Source: Lytechinus variegatus (lineage: Eukaryota > Echinodermata > Echinoidea > Temnopleuroida > Toxopneustidae). Taken from it: 64,000 nt of DNA. The position numbers and the translations under genes were made by a program. Shown here in pieces: positions 44,621 to 57,600 of this stretch. Each line of letters opens with the position of its first letter. Positions within the stretch are counted from its first letter, which is position 1. Where the stretch lies: positions 28,864,934 through 28,928,933 of the forward strand of contig NC_054743.1 in NCBI RefSeq assembly GCF_018143015.1. Direction: 5' to 3'. The notes under the pieces are model-generated. The model was not told the DNA's origin and did no database searches. It worked only from the letters and a program-made list of their open reading frames with translations.

Positions 44621-45899
44621 TCATTCAATGAACAATGTTATACAATAACCTTGTTCTCAGTTATATATCTCCATGTGTGGCAAAATAAAGGGTGGCAATT
44701 TTGGGACAAATGCTTGATTTTCTTACAATGTTAGTTTCCAATACAGCTATTCATCATATAACTTGGCTCTTATGTAAATTTGATTCTTTGAATTATTTTT
44801 TCTTAATTAAAAATAGAGATTGAAAAATGAAAACTTTCTTGCCATATTATTTTCCAGTTCCAGCAAATTATAGAGGGCCTACACGAAAATATGCCCGAAA
44901 TTCAAGTTTTTGAGAGTTCTGGTGAATACAAAAATTATTCCCAAATCAAAATAAATTGCAACTGTCTGTCTAGAGAAATTAGTAATTTTGGTCACAAAAG
45001 TGATATTTTAATGATTTTTTTTAAGAATGTGCCATGTACAGCATTGGCATACATAGTCTAGACAGCTGGCAGCCGTCTGTTTCGAGGAGTTTTTTAACAT
45101 TTTATTTTTTAATTTCTCCCCGTACACAGACGACTCGCTATCGTGCAGCCACCATTAGGGGACTTGCAATGCAAAATCCCCCCGACGGGGCTCTTCAATT
45201 TTTGTCTTTAATGAATAAAAATTTTGAAAGTTAATGCGACCAAAATGCAAATTAATATTCCCTCTTGGGCTTGGGCCTTGGCATTAATCGTTAATTGCCA
45301 AAAAACAGAGAAAAATCAAGTTAAAAGGAACCAAAACAGTGACTTACCTCGGCTGTCGCGCAAATTCACTTCCCCGTTTTATCCGATCTAGATCTACTTA
45401 GTTTAAGTACATAATTTTGCCGTTGAGTCCCCTGTACCAGTAGAGGCGCACGGCCTATATGGGAGACTCTCTCCAATAGGGGAGACAGTCTCCCACATTG
45501 GAGACTTGCTTTGCAAAAGGACAAAAGAAACAACACCAACAAAAGCATGATTTTTTCCACCCAAAATTTTGTCTCACTGAGGTCATAAGCCCATTTGTTT
45601 TGTGTGTGATTGACAACAAAAATCCTTATCAAAACAAAAGTAGACGGTGAATTTTTAAAGTAGACGGTGAAAAGGGGTAATTTGTCATGAGGAATCTGCT
45701 TATCACATTTTTATTTGCCTCTACTGTGTACAGATCGCGCTAGAGTAGAAGTTAGAACTTCTCTGTAGTCTGTATTTGGTGAGTGAAGCCAACGGAGTTC
45801 AGCTGAACAACCAAAATAACAGAGACTGAAGCTTTTTGGTCTAACCATAGTCCTACCTGTAGATTCCCCCACAGGCAGGATGGTGCAGTAAACAAGTGG
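44621..45899. repeat. Modular dispersed repeat, copy 2 (module order B-A-[MITE]-D-C)
   Basis: B at 44621-45052 (TCATTCAATGAACAATG), A at 45059-45433 (GACAGCTGGCAGCCGTCTG), D at about 45735-45842 (TCGCGCTAGAGTAGAAG), C at about 45845-45899 (CCATAGTCCTACCTGTAG). Against copy 1 the neighbours A/B and C/D are exchanged. A MITE has entered between A and D. Confidence 0.7.
45438..45726. mobile_element. MITE with CAGTAGAGGC ends and 5-bp target duplication, short copy
   Basis: Ends CAGTAGAGGCGCACGG and GCCTCTACTG, flanked by the exact 5-bp direct repeat TGTAC. The interior is an inverted, internally shortened version of the copy at 50268-50739, sharing GGAGACTTGCTTTGCAAAAG and AAGTAGACGGTGAA. Confidence 0.85.
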
Positions 45900-46040
45900 C
45901 CTGCTCTGAGCTCTGCTGCCCGTGGCCGTGCACGGTAGAGCTCAGTCAGAGCAGAGTCGCGTCGGAGGGTAGCGACTGGCTGAGCTGAGGCTCAGGCCTC
46001 AGCACACTGGACTGCCATGGAGCTGCACTGCAGCTGGACA
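45899..46040. other. GC-rich patch with short palindromes
   Basis: Rich in GAGCTC, GGCTCAGGCCTCAGC and CTGCACTGCAGC palindromes, in sharp contrast to its AT-rich surroundings. No coding frame was accepted. Confidence 0.5.
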
Positions 46041-46750
46041 CCCAAATTTCCAGAAAAAGGTTCATAAAATATTATCTTTGATCGCTACAAGTTTATAAAA
46101 CACTACTATTATTGAGATAAAAGACACAAAATATAAAAACGGTCCCTGCACACTCTAAGATACTCACGTCATAGACTTATAAAGGAATATTTTGTAGCTC
46201 TTTAGGGCCTACTTTATTTCGTTTTCCAAACTCCCGCAATTGTATCAAGAATATCGGTAGGTGGCGCTCTTCAAAAAACATCAGAGTTAACATGTTCTAG
46301 CGCATAGCTAGCTCAGCTCCCACAAAAGAAAACCTTATTGAATTTGCGTAACTATGGTTCCATCAATCCATGGTTCCATCCAAAAATAAACTAAATATGT
46401 AAAAATTGTAATAAAAAATCATTATATTAAAGAATTCATCTTTAAAAAAGATGAAGGAAGAAAGTATGGCTAATGAAAGATTTACTTTCGCATACAAAAG
46501 TCGGTTTTTAGAAATTGTAGGCCCTTTCATAATAATCTGGCTTTTCACTGTAGATTAATGCCCCCCCCCCACTCCTCCGTATTAACGTAGGAAATATTTC
46601 CACTTATAACTACAAAGACAATAAACACTAAACAACTGTACATAATAAAATTTACATGAAAGTATTTAAACATTTTTGTTTGTCCCGAAATGACTCCCGA
46701 ATCCATTGCTGCATACATAAACGGTACTAGTGGTCAAAATTAAAAACAAG
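46041..46750. other. AT-rich intergenic stretch, nothing recognised
   Basis: No gene or repeat family was recognised apart from a 10-nt C-run near 46561. Confidence 0.45.
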
Positions 46751-46751
46751 A

Positions 46752-46929
46752 AATGTTAAATTAACATTTGAAAGGTTGGAGGAATGACATTATTTTCTAA
46801 ATGTTGCATTTACCACTTTAAATGGTTCTACCCAACACTTAAAATGTTGGATTCAGCTTTATACAAGGATGGATGTAACATTTGGAAAAGGTTGCCACTC
46901 CTGAACCTTTCAAATGTTGATTTAACATT
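46752..46929. mobile_element. ~180-bp palindromic MITE
   Basis: AATGTTAAATTAACATTTGA and AAGGTTGGAG are mirrored by CTCCTGAACCTTTCAAATG and TTGATTTAACATT. The centre carries AAATGGTT...AACACTTAAAATGTT. No coding potential. Confidence 0.75.
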
Positions 46930-47734
46930 CGAATTTTTAGAGTGTAAAATAAACACATGGAAAGTTATCTGAAAACTGAGAAAAGGAACATTAAAACAGT
47001 AAAACCATCTCATATCAACCCGAGGGTGGCACTAATTAAGTTGACTGACGGTCCATGCCATTCAAGTTTATATAGGCCTGTCAAAATATCAAGAGAGACT
47101 TTAGATTGTAAAAAGTATCCTAGCCTATTTTTACATGTACACCAGTCCTTGGAATCGTCAACATTTTCCCCTTGCATTAATCCCCCATGGAGTCAAGTTG
47201 TATATCTGCCATATTGATAAGAAAGATATTGAAAAAAGCATTACTTCTGTCAGTTAAAGTTGTCCTATAACGTTATTCTTTCTACCTTTTGCTTCAATGG
47301 TGTTGTTGTTGTATTTTTTGTTTCATTTCTAATAACTTCCCACGACGCGTAATTTTAAAGGGCAAATCATCTTCCCCTACATGTAGCATCAAGACAGATC
47401 AACATACATTCCTATAGAGTTCGTCTGAAATATCTCTATTTGATATACCTTTGAAAATAAATCATGGATGTAGAGCCGGGGCAGACGAATTGCTCCACGT
47501 AATGTCCTTGTAGTCTGCAGGCACAGACCCTCATTGGATCAACAAGACAGTGTGCCTCCACGCGAAGAATAGCACATACAAAACTTGCTGTTCCAATACA
47601 GCGAGAGAGCCTTCAGTACACAAGGCATGAGTAGGCTGCACATTCAGACCCTTATTTCGAGTGAAGGGTTTGCCCAGCAAACTAATGTCCTTGTGCATGC
47701 ACAGCATCTAAATTCCCTTTATTTTTATTATTTT

Positions 47735-47985
47735 TTCATTGTCATAATTTGTTTATGTAATTATTGTCCCATCTTTCTTATTTAGTTGCCCATGCACTGT
47801 CTGTTGCACCATTGTGTTCAGTGCAGCTCATTTTGAATATTTTTCAATATTCAAAATTTTGAATATTTTTTCATTGTCATAATTTGTTTATGTAATTATT
47901 GTCCCATCTTTCTTATCATATATAGTTGCCCCGACACTGCCTGTTGCGCCATTGTGTTGTCAGCTCATTTTTGAATATGTGAAAA
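47735..47985. repeat. ~132-bp tandem duplication
   Basis: TTTTTCATTGTCATAATTTG through GCCATTGTGTT occurs at about 47735 and again at about 47867. The second copy differs by small indels near its middle and end. Confidence 0.85.
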
Positions 47986-47989
47986 ATAG

Positions 47990-48940
47990 CAACTAGAATG
48001 ATTGTTCTTTCTTGTCCAATTCATCATCATAAGAAGTCTCCTTTCCTTTCTTTTTTTATTTGAAAAAAAAACACTTTTAATATAAAAGTTTCTATATTGA
48101 CGACCTCCCTTATCTAGGAAAATTTGATGGATATGGGAAGGGGAAACAGAAATTGACAATAATTTGTTTCATTGATTTCTTTTTAGACTAGGAAAAAGGG
48201 AAGCATGGGCGTATAGGCGGGGGCTCTCCCCCCCCCCCCAGAAAACAAAGGAAAAAATAACGGCCAAGAATAACAAAAGAAAGGGAAAGGGAATTAAGGG
48301 ACAAGGGTGAATATATTATGTCAAAATCTATCACAAACTTAGATATTTGGTAATAAAAATATCTAAATTATTGCTCGCTCATGGCTCGCAACATCTTTTA
48401 TGCAATAAACCATAATTGAGCCCCCTCAAATTATTTTGGCTCATTACGCCACAGAAGGGAGGGGCATATAGAGGTAGAGGGGAAAAGGTAAGGGCCATCA
48501 GATAACCAATTAGGCCTATCTTGAATTATTAGATATAATGTCTCATGGAATATTAATCATGTTTGCCAAAATATGCAGTTGACCCGTCAATATTTTCAGA
48601 ACATTGGGGCTGTGGACTCCAGGCAATTTCCATGGGCGCACAGATTTACAGTTTGGGAGGGGGAGGGCTCTGTATAGGGGCGGGTCTAGCTTCTTTAATG
48701 GGGGCGGGGATCGAGGGAGGGCGAAAAAAAACAAAAGGTCACCCGTATATTACCCAATCGGTCGCTCAAAGATTATTTTTTTGTTTCTTTGAAGGAGCTA
48801 GTATTCCTATATAGCAGTCACTTAGCTATATTCTTATAAAACAATAATCTCACAAGCCCTATTTATTTTTTTTACAGAAATTTTAAAATGGAACATTCTG
48901 GGCATTGTTTGTGATCCTGAGAAGATGCGTCTGCAACTAT
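47990..48940. other. Intergenic stretch with G-rich decayed repeat pieces
   Basis: Fragments such as GGGGCGGGTCTAGCTTCTTT near 48.68 kb resemble GCGGATCTAGCTTTTGCTAA near 7.23 kb. No gene was recognised. Confidence 0.4.
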
Positions 48941-48949
48941 AATTACTTC

Positions 48950-49390
48950 ATGCGAGCGCAAAGCGTATAAGCAGAAGTTTTAGAGGAGTGCTCCGGTAAA
49001 ACGTGCCTATTCAAAATATGAATCATTAGGTAGGCTCGGCATGAGTGTCACATCCCCACTTTCCTTTTTCTTATATCCATTACATGGAATCATAATATGT
49101 GTCTCCATTATGATGAAATAAGTTGCAGCAATAATGCATTAAATCAGTTATCATTAACTGGTTTTAATCAGTTTTGGGGATTTTTTTTGGAATAAATATA
49201 ATTTCATATAATAATTAATACAAAAGAACAATTAATTGGGGATATGACATTTGCTCATTGAATAAATTCATGAATAAACACACAGAATTGTTTCACTGAA
49301 ATAATGAGAATCACTTGACAACAATGCGAGCTGAAAATGTTGATACTCCGACAGACATTACATAGCACTTTTTAAAATTTAAAATCAAAT
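48950..49390. repeat. Decayed copy of the GCGAGC tandem repeat
   Basis: ATGCGAGCGCAAAGCG near 48950 and CAATGCGAGCTGAAAATG near 49322 match the unit inside the TU-like element. Confidence 0.5.
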
Positions 49391-49779
49391 TTGTAAATCA
49401 AGCAAAATACATGAAAGCAGAAAGGTTGATGTCCGAGCTGAAACATATGTTTTGCATATTGACTTCAAATCTTTATATTTTAAGCTCCATATCGATCATG
49501 CAGTCTATTGAGCAAGATATGCATCTCATCAAACATGCAATATATGACATGAAAGATTTTTTTTGTGCCCACGTCGGGGGGGGGGGCTGCAGGGAGCTGA
49601 TTGCGCCACTGTTCTTGTTTGTTTGGCAACCAGTCAAAAATGACTATTTTTGTCACTGTTTTTTTTCTTTAAAAGGATGAAAAGCGCTCCCTCTCCTCCA
49701 ATTTTCCTGTTCTATTTTTTTTCCTCTTTTCCTTTTCTTTTAAAGAAAATTACGTCATTGTAAATAAAAGGTCACATGT

Positions 49780-49887
49780 GCATGATTGGTCAATGGGCAG
49801 GATTCCTCGCAACTGGCTACTGATGTTGGTGCTGCAATTGAAGTATAGGAGACAGGATAATTGTATGGCGGATTCGTACTAGGACTG
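49780..49887 (+). promoter_or_regulatory. Possible promoter and 5' UTR exon of the NRF-6-like gene
   Basis: ATTGGTCAAT near 49786 is an inverted CCAAT box, followed by unique non-repeat sequence and a donor-like GGACT|GTAAGT at 49887. The first coding exon (51349) starts at an acceptor, so an upstream non-coding exon must exist. This is a candidate only. Confidence 0.25.
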
Positions 49888-49990
49888 TAAGTTTTTAAGG
49901 AATTGCTTTATGTCTGGCCAATGCAGTTTATTACCTTTTGAGGGATAAAAAAAGTTGTACATGTATCAAGTTAACTGTTAAGATGGTTAA

Positions 49991-50122
49991 CACGAATCGG
50001 GGCTCCGCCGCGCCCGCGCTGCGCCGGAGAGAGAGCAGTGTGCACCAGCTCCGTGGCAGCGGAGCTCAACAGGCCAGCCCAGGAGCCAGGGCAGGGCCGG
50101 GTCTACCGCCCTGTACCGGTAC
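49991..50122. other. GC-rich patch before the nested MITEs
   Basis: About 130 bp rich in CpG (GGGCTCCGCCGCGCCCGCGC), ending at CCGGTACC. The open frame has no family resemblance. It may be a promoter patch or a repeat head similar to the one near 3790-3870. Confidence 0.4.
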
Positions 50123-50957
50123 CTGGGGCCTATTGCACGAAAGGGTCTTCCCAACAACTTACAAGGACCGAATTTAAATTCGTGTCGCCCATCTTTTATG
50201 ATGTGCTGTATGCGGGATATTTCTGAAATGCATGATAAACAAATGAAATTTGTTAGCTAGCATTTAACAGTAGAGGCACACGGCAAATATTGGAGACTGT
50301 CTCCAAAATCCAATGCAATGTCAAATGTGGGAGAGTAAGAGTCCTATCAGAGACTTTTGTGAAGAATTTGGGTATCCAATTTCAGAGACAGTCTCCAGTT
50401 TTGGAGACCAATTTCCTTTGTTTACATTTGCGGCAAAAGGATTACCTTGGCGGCAAATAAAAATGTGACAAGCAGATTCCTCATGAAAAATTACCCCTTT
50501 ATTTTTTCACCGTCTACTTTAAAAATTCACCGTCTACTTTTGTTTTGATAAGGATTTTTGTTGTCAATCACTCACAGAACAGATGGGCTTCTGACCTGAG
50601 TGAGACAAAATTTGGGGTGGAAAAAATCATGCTTTTGTTGGTGTTGTTTCTTTTGTCCTTTTGCAAAGCAAGTCTCCAATGTGGGAGATTGTCTCCCCTA
50701 TTGGAGAGAGTCTCCCATATTGGCCGTGCGCCTCTACTGTTTAAATAAACTTGTATACAATTTCTCAGGATATTCACATCAAGTCATCATCATTCATGAA
50801 CAAAGATTTTGTTTAGGCCTACTTAAATTTTTAAAATAAAATGTTTGCAGGTACTGGTAATATTTCATTTAAAATGCTTTTCACATGGTGCATCATAATA
50901 AATGGGCGACAAGAAAGATGGTTCTTGCAAAGACCCTTTCGTTCATTCGGCCCCTGG
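50123..50957. mobile_element. Long-TIR element carrying a nested MITE
   Basis: CTGGGGCCTATTGCACGAAA, then GGGTCTT and TCGTGTCGCCCAT, is mirrored at 50904-50957 (ATGGGCGACAAGAAAG, then AAAGACCCTTTCGTTC). Arms are about 90 bp. The second element at 50268-50739 sits inside. Confidence 0.75.
50268..50739. mobile_element. MITE with CAGTAGAGGC ends and 5-bp target duplication, long copy
   Basis: Ends CAGTAGAGGCACACGGC and GCCGTGCGCCTCTACTG form 17-bp inverted repeats, flanked by TTTAA on both sides. The interior has paired TTGGAGACTGTCTCC-type blocks. The 45.4-kb copy has TGTAC flanks, so the family makes 5-bp duplications. Confidence 0.85.
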
Positions 50958-50959
50958 AC

Positions 50960-51262
50960 CTCAAGTGATCGTGCAGGTTCCACTCCACTTCACTACCGCT
51001 ACGCTCCACCTACCCGAACTATGTTCGGACCTCATTGGTACTAGGAGTGGCCCGGGCCTGAACCTCAAGGTGGTGAACTCGCTCAGATACACCGAGTGGC
51101 AAAAGTGGGAAAAATGTATATTTATTGTATGATTATGTTGAAACGGCATCAAAAAAAGAAGAAAAGCTTAACGTTAGGCCTAATTTCTTACTTTCCACCC
51201 TAATTTCGCTCCATATCCATCCTCCAGTTAGCTTCAAAATTGGTGATTTTAGAGCCAACATG
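50960..51262. mobile_element. Half-copy of the 9.3-kb palindrome family
   Basis: TCCACTCCACTTCACTACCG, CGCTCCACCTACCCGAA, TAATTTCTTACT and CCATCCTCCAGTTAG match one arm of 9302-9887 and stop where that palindrome turns. It lies just upstream of the first NRF-6-like coding exon. Confidence 0.75.
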
Positions 51263-51356
51263 GACTCTGGAGTTCCTCACATATATCAATATAATTGTGA
51301 TCATCAATTCAATTGACAGATAATAGTTTGTATTCTTTTTCATTTCAGATATCAGG

Positions 51357-51615
51357 ATGAACGAATTTAAATTTTCAATGCAGATTCAACGCTGCACCCG
51401 AGAAATGAGCATCAGACTCGCATTGCAAACGCTTTTGGTTGTGTCCTCATTATGCATTCCTACGACCTCTGGGTTAATGACCCCTGGTATGATTCGAAGG
51501 ATGGTTACGGCTGGTCTACCTCCTCTTCAACCTCAAATCCTGGGTGAAGTATCCACAACATGCAAAGCTGATCTTGCTGCAGTTATATTAACAGAGACAG
51601 ATGAACTTCAGCTAG
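51357..51615 (+). CDS. NRF-6-like exon 1 (signal peptide)
   Basis: The exon begins at 51349 after CATTTCAG. Met at 51357 precedes a basic stretch and the hydrophobic LALQTLLVVSSLCIP; a second Met at 51405 would also give a signal peptide. The donor is CTAG|GTCTGT. Confidence 0.8.
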
Positions 51616-54600
51616 GTCTGTAAACTCCTGACAGCACCAAATTTCTCTTTCAAAAAAGATTTAGGATATTAAGGGGGGGAATAATGTTATGGGTAGTATG
51701 TCATGTTCAGGTTTGTGCGGAGCAGGCCACTGAATATTTATAGTCTTTGTGTCTCTGCAAACGATCTTGAAAAATACCCAGAGGCCAGAGCTTCATATAT
51801 GATTAGAGGTTTCCAGAAATGATTAAAAATATATTGTTGCAAAGATTTGCAAATAACAAAACTATATAAAAAAATGCCCCCCCCCCATATACATGTACTA
51901 TATCTCATGCGGTACTGATAAGATGTAATTTTTTTTTTGTATTTCAGTTGTTGATGCCATTGGTAAACCTCAGTCAGGTCTTATGCATGGTAATCTTGCT
52001 TGGCTGGGCCATTTTGATGAATGCAATAGTATTCCTGATTTCAACTACTGCCTATCAACCTTACAGATCCAACTGCCTGCTAATGCTACCAATATACCCA
52101 ATGCATATGGAGTAAGTACATATATATGTAATTCATTTGAAATTTTAATTTAATTTTATATAAACTAACTACATGTAGGCCTACTATATGTATGTTCCAC
52201 ACATTCCCGTTGCAAAATAATGATTAAAATGGACCAACATGTGATTGTTGAGATGTAAAATTACTGTGTTCATGTAGCATCTGCTGTATTTAAAATAAAA
52301 TGATGCTGCGGTTCTCCAGTAGAAAAAAATGAAGAAATATAAAAATGAAAAAAAAATCAAAGAACAATAATTCCATACTTGGTATTGTGCAAGTGACCCT
52401 CACATTTTAATCAGACAAATGTTATTTTTAAATCTCAACTGTTGTGTTGATTCCCTTGAGGTAAATAGGGACCTGGCAGGAATTGACCCTCATGTTTCAG
52501 ATGTTTGTGGTTTTGAATCCCAGCCACTGTGTTATTTCCATTAAGATGCAAGAAATTTATCCATATTGTGCTGCACTCAACCCAGGTGAGGGGACCTGGC
52601 ACTGATTAATTCTTTGTCCAGAATGTACATGCAGAAGGGCCGAACAGCTGCTCTGCTATAAAACAAGCCATGGTAATAATGCTGTGGTATTGGAGAGCAC
52701 CGAGAGACGTGATTGTTAATATTTATGTAAAAATGATCTTAATAACGATAATTATTATTTTATGAAAAAAAATCCATCAACATTTCAAAGGTCATGTGCA
52801 GTCACTAATAACGATAATTATTATTTTATGAAAAAAAATCCATCAACATTTCAAAGTTCATGTGCAGTCACTAGTGTATCCTACAATGTAATATGTAACA
52901 TACATGTAACAGTGTGGAATATCATGGACAGAGGAAACTGAGGAGAATACTCTCAGTATATCATACACTGCACACATAGGGGAAGGCGGGGTAAGTTGTG
53001 ACAGTTTTTGCTTTTTGCATGTTAGAATTGATATGATTAATAATCTTGTCGAAATAAGTACCTTGCCTTGAAATTTAATTCTTCTGAAATATTTTCCACC
53101 TATATATAACTCTCTATCCCCACACTGAAAGTCATCGTGACCTTTGAAAAAAAACGATGTCAAATGGCTCAACTTGCCCCATATATGGGGTAAGTTTGAG
53201 CCACCTTCTGGGGTAAGTTGAGCCACAAAAACTATGTACAAAATGTATGAGGGGAGAACCAGCATGTCAATTTTTTGTTTAAAGTCTTTTCACTTGCTAA
53301 TTCTCTATAAATACTAACATTCTTTAAAAGGAAAAGAGCAGCCATGTAAATTTACTCCTTTCAGCCAGCATTTCAATCGATTTTTATGGTTTGTTTGTTT
53401 TTTAAGATACATTACCATAGGAATTACCATGGCTCAACTTGCCCCATGCTGTTTGGCTCAACTTACCCCAGTCCGAACTTAGTGCGATAATTTTGTATCC
53501 ACACATTTATTATGCATCCATCATATAAGACTATGACAAGAATGAAGATCCATACCTGGACTAATAATGTTGTTATCATGTCTTTATTATATTTAAAGAC
53601 GTGTGTGTTTATAAAGCAGTTATCTATTTCACACTCTTTTTTACTTTTTTGGCTGAAATTCATATTTTTCCCTCTAAAAAACTACTTTTTGTTTCAAAGT
53701 TGAAAACAATATGGTGGGGTTAGGGGTTATGCTATGGGTCATCAATACATGACACCACCACAATGTCTGACTCATTCATTATTGGCCTGGGGCTGGTGGC
53801 TCAACTTGCCCCTATGCTCAACTTACCCCGCCTTCCCCTACATGTACATAATCTCATGGCTACATATGTATCTGTCACATAAAGTGCATTTGACCTTCGC
53901 ATGCTGTTCATATTTTAAGTAAATATCAATACCAGAATGCATAATCATGGTGCCACTTTGAAAATAAAAGTATTCAATCATGAGAAGCATGGGCACTTTA
54001 TGAAGCCTGTTTTTAATTGGCATGTGATCTGAGAAATTCCTAGTGGACTTTGATCTCTGAATGTCCTTACACGCATTAATCACGTGAACACCTTATTGTC
54101 TCCTTTGAAGTGGATCATTAAAAAAGTTGCTCAATAGCTTGATCTTTGTCAACTACAAATGTATTGGGTTCATAAAATGTTGATTTAAAAAATGGCTATT
54201 ATGATATGAACTTTGTCTCCTTAAAGTGATCCATCATGTGGCAAAAAACAATATAACTTTGTGCACGCACACGGCGGTACCGGTATATTACATTATATGT
54301 ACAGAGTATATTGTTGAATGGCCATCATAACTTTGAAAGTTTATGAATGTAGTTCATGTAATGTGAACATAAGGGTAATCAAGTATCACTGATATCTTGC
54401 ACAAGTCTTCGGTCACATGATCAAGGTCAAATGTCAGGGTCATTGAACATAGTAATTTATCATCATATGAATGGTGTTAATTTTTGTGAATAATTACTCT
54501 ATCTTCCTTCTCAAAGTCTGCCAGGGTGCTACTTATGCACTTGCCCGATTGCCCGGGGCAAGTGAAAATTAGAGTCGGGAAAGTTTTTTTAATTAAAGAG

Positions 54601-57600
54601 CAAAACTCTCACAGTAGATTGACCAAAATTAGGGTCGATATGATATATTGACCCTAATTATGGTCATGGCAGGCTATTAATAAAAACCACTTTGCAAAAA
54701 GAAATGCAATAACAAAGTATGTCAGTTCATGTCATGTCAGAGAAAAGGGTCAATAGTTAATAAAACCGCAAAACTTTCTTTTGAAGAGGTAAAACTTTCG
54801 ATGCTTGAGAATTGGTATTTTACCAAAGTGAAATTACAGTATTCTGAATATATTCTTAGTTTTGTAATCTCTATTTGATAGCAAATTACATGTATATCTA
54901 CCCAAACATATTTTGAATTACACAGCTATGTACTGCATCGATGGCACTATGGGGGACTGTCTAATATTATTTTCAAGTAATGAAAAAAAAGGAAATGAAA
55001 GAAGAAAAAAAAGAAAAAGAAGTTGAAGAGGAAGAAATATGGCGAGATGAACAGAGCTCTACACTCCACAGGCACCACATGAGGCCACCATAGAGAAAAT
55101 CATATGTGTTCCTTGAACATCTGACGATGACGATGAAGATGATGATGAGGATGATGATGACGATGACGATGATGATGATGAAGAAGATGATAAGGATGAT
55201 GAGGATGAAGATAATGAGGGTGATGAAGATTATGATGAAGATGATTATATGGTGAGGATGATGAATGGTGAATATGATGATGATGGTGTTGGTTGTAAGG
55301 ATAATTATGATGATGATGACAATATTGCATATGAATTCAAGCATGTATCCAGAATCAGATCATGGGCCCACTTGTCTGGGGACAATAGTGACTCTTATGC
55401 TTGCCCATGGGCAAATACGTTTCTTTGTCATAGTTGATGCTGGATATGCTATCTGAATTTACCTACATGTGTTTTCTTTCTTTCCTACATATAGGCATCA
55501 AATTTAATGTGGGGACTGTGTGTACCTGAATCATGCTCGGATTCAGATATAGTATTCTCTCTTCAAGACTTTATAGGTAAGAAATTCTAATTATGGCACA
55601 CTCATACATGTATTTCTAGAGATCCAATTGCATTACATGAAAAGAAATGAGATAAAATGGAATGTGAAAAATTGAATGAAACAGAAATTACTTAGAGAAA
55701 GCAGTGTATTTTCAATGCATTGCCAATAAGCCAGTTTGGAGTTCCATTCTGCGCATGATCAGAAGAAGGCCATTCAGACTAAAAGTGAGATGGTGGTTTA
55801 ATATCTAATGAGATAAGCACCAACTTTGATGTCTTGATTATTCCTATATTCTTTTGAATTTTGTTTTTCATTAGATCCACACAAAAAACTAGCGACTGGT
55901 ATTTCACAGCTGGCCAAGTACATGTACCTGTATTTAATCCCATTATTTAATTTAATTTTTTCAAATGAAATGTATGATTATGTTTTATGGATATTTTTGT
56001 AATATCACATATTTTAAATAACCTAATTTACACTGGTCAATGCAGAAACAAAGAGCAACAGAGCCTGGCAATTTTCAATAAATCTAATATATTTGTGTTA
56101 ATTCATCCATGCGATTGTGTTGAATATTAAATTGAACTTTACCTTTGATAATTGTAATGCAGACTCATAATTGATTGACACTTTTGACCTAAAATTTGCT
56201 TTACTGAATCTAAACATTGTGCAGATGTATATTTATGTTGAACTTTTCTTCTTTTCCAACCAGAGTTGGTTGAAGCTCCTTTCAACATATCTGCTGTGAA
56301 TGCATCATCTGTCGTCTGTGCGCAAAAGCCGCCTATACCATACAACAATACAGGATTCATAGTTGTTATGTAAGTAAAATGTCCACATCTGCAGTTCTAC
56401 CATAGTACTGTGGTTTTAAATGGCATTCCAGGCTGAAAATGATATTATTGAACTGATAACATAAAATCAGACAAACAAAACACCGAATTTCATCAGAATT
56501 GGACAAAGATAACAAAGTTATTAAAGAGTAATACATTATTTCCAGTTCTTCATAAAAATGCAATATGCCAGCTTATGATGATTTTCTTTGTATTTTATTG
56601 TATATATTTTATTATATTTATTAAAGTTTTATCCTCCAAGAATTAATGAAAAAATAGATTGACTACTGATTTGATGTGTAAGATATTCATTGCTGCAACT
56701 TATTTTTTGCAAGGTAGACATAAGCCATACATGTACACATATGTTTAAAAATAAAAAATAGTTTTGATTTCAATGTGACAAAAGAATAGGGAAGTGGGCC
56801 ATGACATCATCAGCCCACCTATTGCCTATTCAGTATGGTATAACTGCTTTCAAACTCTTTTGCTAAAGTTTAGAATTATTTTTTTTTTTGGAGTGGTTTG
56901 CTCTTTGAATATTAGTTTATTTATTTAGAATAATTATTTTCAGCTCAGAGTACCCCTTTAGCATTCAGGAGAAAGTTTCTATTTCTTTTAAAATCCAGAA
57001 TTATATCAAATTTTCCAAATTTACAAGTATGAAAAAATAAAAAGAATAGAATAAAAAGTCCCATATACATGTATTCTTTGCTTATTAATATGTACATGTG
57101 TGGGGCGTTGTGGCCCAGTGGATAAGTCTTCTGACTTTGAAACAGAGGGTCGTGGGTTCGAATCCCAGCCATGGCGTAATTTCCTTCAGCAAGAAATTTA
57201 TCCACATTGTGCTGCACTCGACCCAGGTGAGGTGAATGGGTACCCGGCAGGATTAATTCCTTGAATGCATGAGCGCTGAGAGGCAGCTCGAGCTAAAGCC
57301 GGGGTAATAATAATAATAACAACGCGCCTCGGAATAGAATATTTCTAGATAGATGGCGCTATATAAATGCCTATTATTATTATTATTATTATTATTACAT
57401 CAGTATCTTTTGTTGACCTCCCCTTCTCAACCCAAAACGATTTGAAGGAAAACAAGCACTAAACTATATAGCAATGTGGTGAAACCCTTCGTCTTTCTCC
57501 CGAGAATTCTGCAAGCAACTTTTCACTACCAATTCTCACACCTCATCATAGACATTAAATGGAGAATGCAAGAAAGCCGTTATGAAAAAGCTCATAGTGT

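Noticed and set aside
45330-45365. CTTACCTCGG resembling the 5' end of U1 snRNA
   Set aside because: Only the donor-complementary core matches. No U1 stem-loops follow, and the same sequence is part of repeat module A.
49938-50226. Gly/Arg/Ala-rich ORFs in the GC-rich patch
   Set aside because: Open only because of high GC, and they run straight into the inverted end of a transposon.
54973-55344. Hydrophobic Ile-rich ORF
   Set aside because: It is encoded by the GAT/GAC repeat, which gives His-, Ile- or Asp-rich peptides depending on frame.
57102-57180. Possible tRNA-Gln gene
   Set aside because: Boxes A and B are good but the acceptor stem does not pair, and the body and (ATT)n tail show a SINE.
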